Source: Ixodes scapularis
Taxonomy: Eukaryota; Arthropoda; Arachnida; Ixodida; Ixodidae
Reading direction: 5' to 3'
DNA length: 64,000 nucleotides
Assembly: GCF_016920785.2 (NCBI RefSeq)
Contig: NW_024609880.1
Coordinates: 51,546,296-51,610,295, forward strand
Under the pieces are notes generated by a model that worked only from the letters and a program-made list of their open reading frames with translations, was not told the origin of the DNA and made no database searches. The position numbers were made by a program, and so were the translations under genes. This document shows, piece by piece, positions 53,420 to 63,584 of this stretch; within the stretch, counting starts at the first letter, position 1; each line of letters starts with the position of its first letter.

Positions 53420-54680
53420 CTAGTCTATACAATGAGGGTCTGAATGAACTACGGGGTGTATTCACCTCACTTTGCACAATGATGATTCGGGTCATATTTT
53501 CTTATAGCTATGTAAAAGTATAGGCGAGAGCCGTGTCTTTGGGAAGAGCATTCGGCTATATGCGAACGCTGTAGTTAATTTTCTCCCGGGATATAAAATT
53601 TCGAAGCTCGAAGCATTGAGATTGGCAAGGTTTCACTGCGGTATTTCGTACAACCGTCAATTTCACACCGAAGCGTGCACGTAGTAAGAATATTTTATTT
53701 TTAGTTAATGAAAAGTTTACAACATATACACAGAATATTTAATATTCCACTGAAAAAAAAAGGGGGGGGGGGAGGGCTACGAGACACTTCATGTAAACTC
53801 GGATTAGAGAAACATTCACAAAACATATACCAACACATCATTTCCTATAAAACGGCGTAAAATCTATCAGATTTAGCACCTTTATATTTACTTTACAATA
53901 ATATAAAAATGTATGCTTACGCATAATTGTAGTTTTCTTATTAATTCAGAGATGCAGCTGATTTACATAAATCTGGCAAAATTGCACGTCAATATTGAAA
54001 GAACTCGTTTTTTAAAACTCTCATTTACCGTTTACAATGACTTGAACTCACTTGTGACGGAAAAACATTTAGTATCATAGGACCTGCGGCAAAACATTTA
54101 GTATCATAGACAAACGAAAACAAACCTGCAGTCAAATTGAGCTGGCTTGTGCTCGTTATAGGGACTTTGCCGCACGGCGTCGGCTCCAAAGAGGTAATTT
54201 CTAGAACCCACAAAAGCTGCACAGCGGTGCTGCTCTAGTGTAGGGTGTAAAATATCATTCTGTCCCCAGGTTAGCTTTATATTTGTTTCCTTGCGTTGCC
54301 ATCTTAGACCCCCCCCCCCCCCCCCCCCCTTGCTCTCTCTCTTATTTCAAAACGCGTGTAAATTGAGTAAGTTCTTTTTTTCGAATTGAAATAATACACT
54401 GGGCATATATTATATCTTGATAATGTCGGTGAATTTAATATTCCCCGATTATGCCCGCCATGTTTCTAATTGTAATGACAATGTTCCTTTTATTGATTAT
54501 AAAGTTGATTACTAAATGTAATTATTACCGAGATAAATCATACAGTGTTTTTACCTTCATTTCTTCTTTGGTAGGGACCAATATCACATCAGCTCTTTTT
54601 CTGTGCGATAAGTACTTTTCACAAAAGCCATTTGCCCCGCATTTTGTGAGGCACGACCCTGGTATATATATACACAGGGT
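53420..54680. other. no recognised gene
   Basis: AT-rich non-coding sequence with a 21-C run at 54309-54329. It ends with the 8-bp target copy at 54673-54680. Confidence 0.35.
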
Positions 54681-56897
54681 CAGGGGCGGATCCGGACCTC
54701 CATTTTAGGGGGGCGTTTCCTCGGTGTGAAACGGCGGGGGGGGGGGGGGGGGGGGGGGGAGGCGGGGTGTGTTTATATTTTTTGTGGAGGTATCGTTTTT
54801 ACTTAACTCTGATAACCTAATATAGATCTTGAGAGCTTTTGTATCGGTTTACCTGTCGGGGATGAACTCTTTGAATTAAAACCTTTCGGGTGACCACGCT
54901 AGAGGTAAGTATATCAAGAATTGTGGTGACACTATCTTTTCTGAAACTTGGGTTTCAGACCGACACTTCGTGAGCAGTCGATTTAGGGCAGCTTAAAAAC
55001 ATTGCCTTGGCAGACATTCTGGTTGAAGCTAGTGCTCAACTGCTGCGGCAACGGGATGAGCGGCTTAAATCAGCGGAGTGAGTACGTTGCAAAGAAGCTA
55101 CAAAAATGGCCCGGTGGCTTCAACGCTTCTCGCGGCGTGAAAACACTGTTGACGCAGCGAGCGAAACGAACGCTGCCATGCAATGTTCGTCGGTTGTTCG
55201 CCGTATATTTGGAATGTCCACATGCGGCATTGCCAATCCAAACTCGTGTTCTCACGTGTTCTGGATGCAACTCGAGAGAACGAAAGCGAATAATTGTTGA
55301 ATATTTTTGAAAGCATGTTGCAGTTCGGCAACTATAACTTTTGAACTTAGACAAGACCTTAAACCAGCAATGGATCCTTCAAAATTATATTCAATTGCAC
55401 TTCGTCTGGATATTTTCTATATCAAAGGAACACTTACTTGTTTCTGGCTAGTTAGCTCATTCGTCAGGGTCGAGAGGACGGGTGCAGAGATATGATAGGG
55501 CAGAGCGGCTGTAAGGTCGGCGAATCTCAACTGGGCTAAAGGCCGATCACGACTGCAGCATGGATGTTTTGGAGTCGGTGTTCACTCGAACGGGCACAGG
55601 TGTGTATTTAATTTATGTATAGCTGCATCTTTGAAAGGGCTCGTTTTCCCCAAGTCCGTTCGACACACACATATTCGCTCCCGCAAAGCCGCGCGAAAGC
55701 TCTGCCGTCAATCCACAGAAGCCGAATTTAACTGGAAAAGACGGCCCCAAGGGGAGACGGGGGGTAGCGGGCGCCTTTCCTAAAATATGTCCCGCCACCC
55801 TAAGTTGAAACGGCATTGTATACAAATAAATGCTTGAGGACCCCGTGTAAGCAGCCTCCAGCCTTTAGAGTGCTCGTACCGTTTATCTTTCTTTTATTAG
55901 CTTCCCGCCACGAGAAGTCGTACCGCAGGCAGTATGAAGCCGATTAGAGGAAACATCTCCCCCTTCTGGCGCTCGTCGGCTTCTTTCTGTATTCCGCGCT
56001 GCGGCGCTGATCTTCAGTGAGGGATGGAGGCGAGGACGAAAGCGGGCTTATGTTTAAGCCAAGGTCGTGGGGAAGTCAGGAGCATCTTCAGGAGAAGCTT
56101 AGACCCAGACTACACTGTACCTAGAGCATTTGCCTCCTCTCTCAGTTGAGAAAAAAAGCAATTGGTCACCTGGTTGTACAAGCTGCACCCCCCCCCCCCC
56201 CCCCCCCTGGAACTTCTCCTCCCGGTACGTCTCCTCCGCACTTCCTTTTGCAATGAGCACACAGTGCCAATAAGATACCTTTAGTGAGCCCGTGGGCGAC
56301 AGCATCTCAAAGCAAGCCAAAAAAGACATGCCAAAAGACAAGCCCAGAACCACAAAGAAACCATCAAACGAAAAGTGATGAAAAGGCGGCCGCTAGAGAG
56401 GAAGGATAATCCGCTACCCTTGAGGAATCGTCTCCGTTTGGGAGCTTTCAGGGCACAAATTTTTCGCAGACAACCCCCAAAGAGAGAGAGGGAGACAGAG
56501 AGAGAGAGAGAGAAAGGGGATTAGAAATGTTGAAGGTATTTTTCCGCCGTGCTCGACGTGCTGGCCTTGTTTGGAATTGTGCCTGCAGTCGAGGACCCTG
56601 ATATTTGGTGCGCCTCCCCACTGTCTCTCCACTTCGAAACTCCCGGCGCCGTCCCTGTCGGGAAGACGTACCGTGACCTTGACGGAGATAAACCCCACTT
56701 TGGAAGTGCCCAGCAGGCGCGTCCACCCACCGCTGTTTTATTCTTTTGTTTCTCGCGTCGATTGCTTACGTTTTTTCTTCGAGCTGACGAAGAACCCCGG
56801 GGGGGGGGGGGGGGGGGGGGGGGGTGGCCTGGCGAGGCGTTTGGGGGGGTCGATCGCCCCCACCGCCCCCCCCCCCCCCCCCTTGGATCCGCCACTG
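54681..56897. mobile_element. hAT-type element with perfect 8-bp target duplication
   Basis: Ends CAGGGGCGGATCC (54681) and, reversed, CAGTGGCGGATCC (56897), flanked on both sides by CACAGGGT (54673-54680 and 56898-56905). An 8-bp duplication with CAG..CTG ends is the hAT signature. It is 2217 bp. Internal frames lack a hAT transposase, so it is probably non-autonomous. Poly-G runs sit just inside each end. Confidence 0.9.
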
Positions 56898-56917
56898 CAC
56901 AGGGTGCGGCCGTAAGG

Positions 56918-57133
56918 ACTAACCGCCGAATTCAGAAACCTCACTCAAATTACACTGAAACTGAAGGGCCCCTCCACTTCCTCGAGGAAGGCGCGAGGGC
57001 CGGCGCTGGCCAATCGCGACGGCGGATCCGTCCTCGCGATTGGCCAGCGCCGGCCCTCGCGGCTTCCTCAAGGAAGTGGAGGGGCCCTTCAGTTTCAGTG
57101 TAGCTTGAGTGAGCTTTCTGAATTTCGCGGTAA
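56918..57133. repeat. ~216-bp near-perfect palindrome
   Basis: Arms of about 103 nt (CTGAAGGGCCCCTCCACTTC / GAAGTGGAGGGGCCCTTCAG; GGCCGGCGCTGGCCAATCGC / GCGATTGGCCAGCGCCGGCC) with a ~10-nt loop at ~57020-57030. It starts 13 bases right of the hAT target duplication. Confidence 0.9.
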
Positions 57134-57139
57134 TACCCT

Positions 57140-58220
57140 GGTCAGACAGGCTCATTTAGTGCACTTCAACGGAGTGCACTTCGCCTTTAGTGTCATTTGT
57201 CTAGTGTGCCACACGGCGCCTTCCTGAGGAACACGCTTGGCTTCAAGTGAGTTTGCTTCTTCTTTTCTTCTCTTCCTTTATCTTGGCTTGTGATGATCGA
57301 TGAGAATTATCCAGCATTTTACATAATGAACTAAAATGTGTTAATAAACTTGATTAGTAAATATTTACATATGGTTCCTATTACAAAATGGCTAAGCGTG
57401 ATTGAGAACCACTAATTGAGTCAATTTTAGGAAGACTTGGTGCACGTTGAAAGCACGGGCGAGCGCTAAAGTTAACAATCGCGCAGCGGGAGCAAACTAA
57501 GATTGCTACTGGTGCGATAACGCGCCGGCGTGCATTTTTCATTTCTTATCAGCATTTTCTCACTGTTAGCCTCGTGCCTGTTGCACGCAACTTTAGAGTA
57601 CTACTGCGTTTCCCGCTCGCTCAAGGTATTTCCAAATAATTACTAATCTAGTAGCGAGTTTCTAATTGAAATCATGTTCATCTTCAACAGTTAGAAAAAT
57701 AATTGACAAATTGTTATTAATTATGACTTAACGTGACGATTAACCACCTACAGTTTGTCCCTCTGGGAGTATAAGTTATAATTGACCTGCATAGACCGCA
57801 TTGGTTTTTTTTCTGAACAAACCCGTAAATATAAGAATATAACACCCCGTATGTATGGAACCATTAATTGACTCAATTGGGAAAGTTTGTTTGTTGCCAT
57901 CATAGTTAATCTCTTACTGAGATCGAGTTACGTTCTTCTGTCTTGGAACTTAAATTACAACAACCGCCTTTTTTTTTTTTTCTAGTGCCGTGGTTTCTGG
58001 GTGCTTTCTTCAAAAGGAAGGCCCGGTTCATTTGAGCCTTCTAAACCCTGGATTAGCCATCCCTGCGCGTGCCCAATTTCAAGTATGTAAAATTCGAATT
58101 TTTTTAGGCGCGCTCATTACGTTAGCCTCTACGGCCGCACCCTGAATCTAGCTGAGTGCATCTCCCAAGGACATAACTTCCATATAGAGTATATTTTATA
58201 AAAATATACATAATATGACC
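57140..58220. other. no recognised feature
   Basis: AT-rich, no supported frame. Confidence 0.4.
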
Positions 58221-58224
58221 TGGA

Positions 58225-58734
58225 CTATCCTTGTATCAACTGACATAGGAAACACCCAAAAACAAACCCCTTCTGGTTATCACCAAGCCGATAGCCAGAA
58301 CGGTTGTATGGTACACATCGATACTTAGAAATTGTACGCTTGAAATATGTTCGTTTGCCGTCCCACATGTCGAACAACAAGATTCCGGCTCTCCATAATC
58401 CATATACTATACTGCCCTTGCCTTGTTTTCTCGGTGATGGGCCTTCCTCGTGTGAGGCCTTTGGGTTTAACGATAATGTGTTGTGCATACAGTCCTCAAC
58501 TGCTAGCAGCAGCTTTGACACCACAGGCTCTTTTATACTCCGACGCCGAGCGTAGCAAACGCGACTTAGCACAGCGGACAGAGATCCTGCTTTGTTGCAG
58601 ATATCGGGTTCCTGCTCGCCGGCCAAATAAAGGCGCACGTTCTGCGCTACGCTGAGTTCGCTGCCCTCAACGTCGATGTATATCGGAGCCGTAAAGAAGC
58701 AGACGAACACTCTCTCCCCAAAGAGATGCGACAA
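58225..58734 (-). CDS. unrecognised 169-codon frame
   Basis: I do not recognise the product. The frame starts MSHLFGERVFVCFFTAPIYI and has mixed composition with several Cys and no repeats. No domain, signal or splice context is clear. It overlaps a plus-strand frame of similar size. It may be a chance frame, part of a mobile element, or an exon. Confidence 0.2.
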   Translation of the reverse strand: MSHLFGERVFVCFFTAPIYIDVEGSELSVAQNVRLYLAGEQEPDICNKAGSLSAVLSRVCYARRRSIKEPVVSKLLLAVEDCMHNTLSLNPKASHEEGPSPRKQGKGSIVYGLWRAGILLFDMWDGKRTYFKRTISKYRCVPYNRSGYRLGDNQKGFVFGCFLCQLIQG

Positions 58735-59344
58735 TCACATTTTAAAATCCCAAATGTTGAGTAGTTAAAATTTTGCAGCTCTATTTCAATCCAGAAATCA
58801 TATGCAGAATAGTGTTTTTTTAGAAACGCAGTCAACGCTCGACATCTTCCTGTCACGTGCCGCCACATCTTTTGGAAACAACGTTCCGTCCCTTTTTATT
58901 TCCTTTTTTTTTCTTTCTTGTGACGTCACCATAATGTGCAGGCTGAAGCAACTGGCAAGGGGGCATCGTTTGATGCCAGTGATAACGTGTCGCCAACACG
59001 CTACGCGTGTGAATACGCGCAGTTAGAGATAAGCATGATTGATAAGTTTTTTGTATTCGCAGTGCCAAAGACGCTGATATTGGCTGGGAAGGCTTTCAGT
59101 GCGTTGATGCTGTTGATGCTTCATATCGATATTGGCGCGACTGGTTCAGAAGGACCATTTCGTAGCTTCAAAGACTTGAATGGAACAAAATAACGATCGC
59201 CATGGAAACTGAGACAGATTAGCCAATCACCTTGCGAGGTTTGATCGTTTGTATGTTGATATTTGTTTGTCTCCGGCTAGCAGGCAGGGAAGGCAAGGGC
59301 GCTACTTGCTCGGGATCCTGTGACTTTAGTTCGTACAGCTAGCA

Positions 59345-59400
59345 CTACTCTTGGGCGGAAAATGAGCGTTCGGCAAAGCGTAATTTATTTCTGAAAAAAA
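59345..59400 (-). repeat. fragment of the mariner-type MITE end
   Basis: CTCTTGGGCGGAAAATGAGCG, CGGCAAAGC and TTTATTTCTG match the inner end of the element at 62758-63200. The outer part is lost. Confidence 0.5.
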
Positions 59401-59417
59401 AAGAAAAAAGTATATTT

Positions 59418-59915
59418 TTGTTTCAGGCACGCTGTAGTCAAACCATTCCAATAGACGCCTTCAGCGTTCTTCCATCTTTGTTTACTGGACCGTGGAGTGA
59501 GTTACCAAAATGCGCGGTAGCTCTCTTCTGTGTAATAGATCAGCCGCCGCCGCGTGCATGCAAAAAAAATACATACTCGTTGCAAAGGCAGAAAATATGT
59601 TGCGCAGCAACTACCCAGGCAGCCACAGGGTGTGTCAAAAACGAAAAACAACGTTCTCCCTCTATAGACTATTTTTCCTGCTTACAAACACAACCCGTCT
59701 CTTGGCTCCCAAGAGGCGTCCGGTCGGTCCGTTCTGGCAGGCTTCCAGAATCTGTTGATTTCAAAAGGCTTGGGAGGATGAAGTTCTACGGAAATCACGA
59801 AGTTGAAGATTTAGCGAGGTCCATATGTTGTGCTAGTCTACAGATAAAAGGGGATCGGTTGTCTTACAGGAGCAATAAAGAATCTTCGACTAATCTCTCA
59901 CTAGCAGGTTCTTAA
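59418..59915 (+). CDS. unrecognised 165-codon frame
   Basis: Starts MFQARCSQTIPIDAFSVLPS; contains several Cys (ICCAATTQAATGC; ICCASLQIKGD). No family recognised, no conserved neighbour, no splice site clearly favouring it. Likely chance or a transposon remnant. Confidence 0.18.
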   Translation: MFQARCSQTIPIDAFSVLPSLFTGPWSELPKCAVALFCVIDQPPPRACKKNTYSLQRQKICCAATTQAATGCVKNEKQRSPSIDYFSCLQTQPVSWLPRGVRSVRSGRLPESVDFKRLGRMKFYGNHEVEDLARSICCASLQIKGDRLSYRSNKESSTNLSLAGS

Positions 59916-60426
59916 TCTAACCAACTGGAGAACTAGTCATGAAATATTCCATGAACGTTACAAGAAGCGGTGCTATGGTGGAGACTCTTCTTCCTCTTAT
60001 TTGACCGGAAATTCGCGGATCCGTAAATGGGCAACAGCGCCCGCCTAGAAACTGTGCTGGTTGTCATTACTGCCGAAAGGTGGCGGTGCATCTCAGCTGT
60101 TCTGCTAGAGAGCCTGTATAACAGAAAGTTTCCCATTTTTCGATAGGAGTCACGTGGTTTATGGGCCACGTTTGCAGCGCGAGCTGCGAGCAGGTGCCGA
60201 AATCGTTTATTGTCTGCTAGTGTCTCCGCCTTTCCGCCTGCCTTCCTCCAAGCCAAGTAAAAACGCATCGCATGCGCATTTGCGACCGATTGCCGCAGGA
60301 GGTGTCCGCCATTAAATTGAAAACGCTCCCCATGGTTTGAGACGGGCTCTCGATGTTCTGCTCGTGGTTCAGCGTTTGCTGCGTTAACGTGGAAGAGAAA
60401 TAAAAAAAGTAAAGATGTTTAGACAT

Positions 60427-60648
60427 CTCTGTAACACGAAATTAGAGCTAAACTCTTCTAAAGGAGGAGGGGAGAGTACGGAGGGGAGGTTATGCCCTCC
60501 TCTTCCCCCCTTCCAAGTGATATCACGTCATTTTCTCCGCTAAATTTAGCGGAGATACTGAATTGGTGTTGAGGTCGCGCGCAACGTCAACTGTCGGCGA
60601 CGCCGAACGCAGCGAAACCCGGAAACGGGCGCCTAAGAGCTGCGCTCC
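60427..60648. mobile_element. palindrome-core cassette, copy 4 (short)
   Basis: Begins CTCTGTAACACGAAATTAGA and ends CCGGAAACGGGCGCCTAAGA then GCTGCGCTCC. The core has one CCGCTAAATTTAGCGG palindrome (within 60537-60553) and no array. Confidence 0.8.
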
Positions 60649-60687
60649 AGAAGGGGACATGAGGACAAAAAATTAGACATCCACAAA

Positions 60688-61360
60688 TCTCTGTAACGCG
60701 AAATTAGAGCGCAGCTCTTGAGGTGCAGGAGGAGAGAGTACGGAGGGGAAGGCATTTTCCTCCTCTTCCTCCGTACTTTCTCCTCCTCCCGTCCTCCTCT
60801 GCTCCTCGTCCTTCCCCCCTTTTTCTCCTCCTTTCTTGGTCCTCATCCCCCTCTCCGCTCCTCCTCCTCCTTTCTTTATCCTCCTCCTCATCTTCCCTCC
60901 TCCTCGCCTCCTCCTTCGTACCTCCCCCTCCTCCTCAGAGGACGTCAATTTTTCCGCTAAATCTAGCGGAGAAATTCAATTTGTTCATAGGTGACGTGAT
61001 ATCAAGTCATGTGACGTCATTTTCCCCGCTAACTTTAGCGGGGAAACTGGATTGGTGTTGAGGTCACGTGACGTCTATTTTTCCGCTAAATTTAGCGGGA
61101 ATTCATTTGCTGTAGAGGTCCCGTGGCGTCAATTTTCCCGCTAAATCTAGTGGGGAAACTGAACTTGTTAACATGTGACATAACACCAGGTCATGTGACG
61201 TCATATTCCCGGCGAAATTTAGTGGGGAATCGAATTGATGTTGAGGTCGCGTGACATAAATTTTCCCGCTAAATTTAGCGCGGTTACACCGACGCCGACG
61301 GTGACGCCGACTCCGACGCCGCTCATCCCAAAAACGGGCGCCTAAGAGCTGCGCTCTAAA
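60688..61360. mobile_element. palindrome-core cassette, copy 5 (long)
   Basis: Starts TCTCTGTAACGCGAAATTAG and GAGCGCAGCTCTTGAGG, followed by a C/T-rich stretch (60755-60940), then about six loose units that combine a CCGCTAAATTTAGCGG-type palindrome with CACGTGACGTC-type words. It ends AACGGGCGCCTAAGAGCTGC. Forty bases separate it from copy 4, same orientation. Confidence 0.85.
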
Positions 61361-61364
61361 ATAT

Positions 61365-62170
61365 CCAACTCAGCTAAAAGTGTTAAATGACGGGGCGAAA
61401 GCAAACCACTCATAAACCGTTTCCGCCCGCACCGGGCGCTCACATGCTTATTACCCCGAGCTTTTCTAGCACGATTTCAACATCCGAGAAATTGGGCCAC
61501 CTGTGGGACGACGAGCAACCGCATCAGGCGACAGCGCCGATGCGATTGAGTGCTCCGGGTGACGTGGGCGTAAGTGTTGAGGAGGTCGTGGCGTCAATCA
61601 CGGCTGTGCGCGGCCCACAAGTGAGTTGCTTCAGATAGAGCACAGCCATCGCCAGTGGCAAGCCGACTTTGTTAAGCTTGACCAGCGTCCCGAGCCTACG
61701 CGCAAAGGTGAGCCCTCTTCTGTTATTGTGGAAAGCAGAAAAATTTAGACGAAACACGAACTAACAAGGGGACATACAGAGAGGGATGATGGAGGGAGGG
61801 ATGATAAGTAACGATAAACACTATTGGTGATCACATGACCCGGCATTCACTCAGATGAGCGGTTGTCGGGTCACATGAACAGTAATGACGTCAATGTGTA
61901 TATATAGACCTTTTCTTTAAAGGCGCCGCCATCTTGAGAATTGCGGCGCCGACGACGCCGTCTAGCGGCTTAGAAAAAGAGATACCGGCTAGTTCTGGCA
62001 GTACAGCTATCTGGGTAGGCAACGGTGTGGGTATGGGGGAATTTGGCTAGACTTGGCTATGGTGGGCTGCAATAACTTGGTTAGAGCTTGTCCGGTTAAA
62101 TACAGCTGGCTACTCACAGGCCATCACCTTGCCGCCTCGAGAGAACGAGGACGAAGACGGTGGGGTGTTT
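61365..62170. other. no recognised gene
   Basis: Contains an 83-codon frame at 61387-61638 with no known motif. Otherwise non-coding. Confidence 0.3.
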
Positions 62171-62173
62171 TAA

Positions 62174-62704
62174 TAGACCCTTTCCGAAATTCAGTGCCCT
62201 CTGGTGGCTGAAATGGCGGTTTAACTTTTGCCATACGAATGGCGGCAATTAACCCGTAGCCTGCAGTATTTTATCGGGCACCGTCACTTTTGCATGTCAA
62301 CGGCAGACTAGAATAAACTTTTCGCTATACAGGTTTTTCTGGATCATCTCTTCCAGTGTCGCTTCTTACAACGATGCAACCAGTCAGAACGAAGCGCCAA
62401 CCCAGACAGACGCCTTGATAAAGTTCTATAAGTCAAGGGGCTTCGAAGTCGATTTTGTGCCACTAACAGGTTCACTGGGCTCGAATTAGAGAAATGAACA
62501 CTTACGCAGCGCTTGCATTCAATTCCGGTTTCGCAACGTGCTAACGTCTAGAATGTATAGGCCTCGAATCCTCAGCTTAGGAGTATCTTAAACATGTTCC
62601 TTCATCAGTAAATAGAAAGCCTCCATTGGTATGGCGCATATGCCATTTTCCAGATGATGATGATAGTGATCAAAGTGGCCAGACTGAATTTCGGAAAGGG
62701 TCTA
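62174..62704. mobile_element. TIR element with TAGACCCTTTCCGAAATTCA ends
   Basis: The ends are 21-nt inverted repeats (TAGACCCTTTCCGAAATTCA / TGAATTTCGGAAAGGGTCTA). 531 bp, non-coding. Its right end forms half of the perfect palindrome centred on 62705. Confidence 0.75.
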
Positions 62705-62742
62705 ATAGACCCTTTCCGAAATTCAGTCTGGCCACTTTGATC
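62668..62742. repeat. perfect 75-bp palindrome
   Basis: Arms of 37 nt with a single central base (62705). The left arm begins GATCAAAGTGGCCAGACTGA; the right arm is its exact complement. Confidence 0.95.
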
Positions 62743-62757
62743 TTCCACAGCGAAGTA

Positions 62758-63200
62758 CAGGGTGTCACAAAAGAAAATTTACACGGTCTTTTTTACCGCA
62801 AAAATAAACTAGGAATCGCCGAACGCTCATTTTCCGCCTAAAGGTAGCGCTAGAGGTCACAACCAGATGGCAAAGTTTCAGCCCGATCCGATAACTTAAT
62901 CAAAAGTTATAACTGATTTTCTGAAAATTTCAATGGGAAAATGGCGGCCGACGGAGTATTTGAACACAAGGGGCTTTATGGCACCAGAAACCGAAAACGG
63001 GCAAAAATGGGCTCCATTTTCCCATTGAACTTTTCAGAAAATCATTTATAACTTTTTATTAAGTTATCGGATCGGGCTGAAACTTTGGCATCTGGTTGTG
63101 ACCTCTAGCTCTACCTTTGGGCGGAGAATGAGCATGCGGCGATTCCTAGTTTATTTTTGCGGTAAAAAAGATCGTGTAAATTTTCTTTTGTGACACCCTG
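62758..63200. mobile_element. mariner/Tc1-type MITE with long inverted ends
   Basis: 443 bp between TA at 62756-62757 and 63201-63202. It begins CAGGGTGTCACAAAAGAAAA and ends with the complement. Inverted similarity continues for roughly 170 nt (GGATCGGGCTGAAACTTTG inward). TA target and CAGGGTGTC start are typical of mariner-related elements. Confidence 0.9.
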
Positions 63201-63204
63201 TATA

Positions 63205-63580
63205 TACGAGTAATTTAATGTAGTCTGAGACCTGGGAAAACTTTTTATTGCGGATTCTTGTCAAATTTACAGGGATAGCTTTATATGATATAGGGAAGAT
63301 ATAAAAAAATATTTTATTTTAAAATTGTCATTAGAATTGATGCCAATTAATGTCCAATATATTGGACATTCGGTCTTAACATGCATATTCTAGAGGTCTT
63401 ATAAGGGGACGAGCCTTCAAATAGCGTCCCACGTTAGCGTGTCTAACAAGGACAGAGAGAAATCGCAGAGATATTGTATCAAATGTTTAATATCAGTAAC
63501 ACAGGAACAAAAGAAAAAAAATGTCATGAGCTTTTTGTCACGAATGACGTATTTTTACAACACACTTCAGAGCAAGCAAA
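63205..63580. other. AT-rich, no recognised feature
   Basis: Short inverted word TCCAATATATTGGA near 63353. No gene. Confidence 0.4.
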
Positions 63581-63584
63581 ACCT

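Noticed and set aside
56549..57103. 184-codon plus-strand frame with Gly and Pro runs
   Set aside because: Made of poly-G/C tracts and one arm of a palindrome; no domain.
60673..61061. Arg/Lys/Glu-rich or Ser/Pro-rich frames
   Set aside because: Translations of the C/T-rich stretch inside a repeat cassette, not proteins.
46741..61360. Cassettes as Helitron-type elements
   Set aside because: Ends TCTCTGTAACG and GCTCTAA with a hairpin-like GAGCTGCGCTC recall Helitron-associated elements, but no replication-helicase sequence or A/T insertion rule could be shown, so I left the class open.
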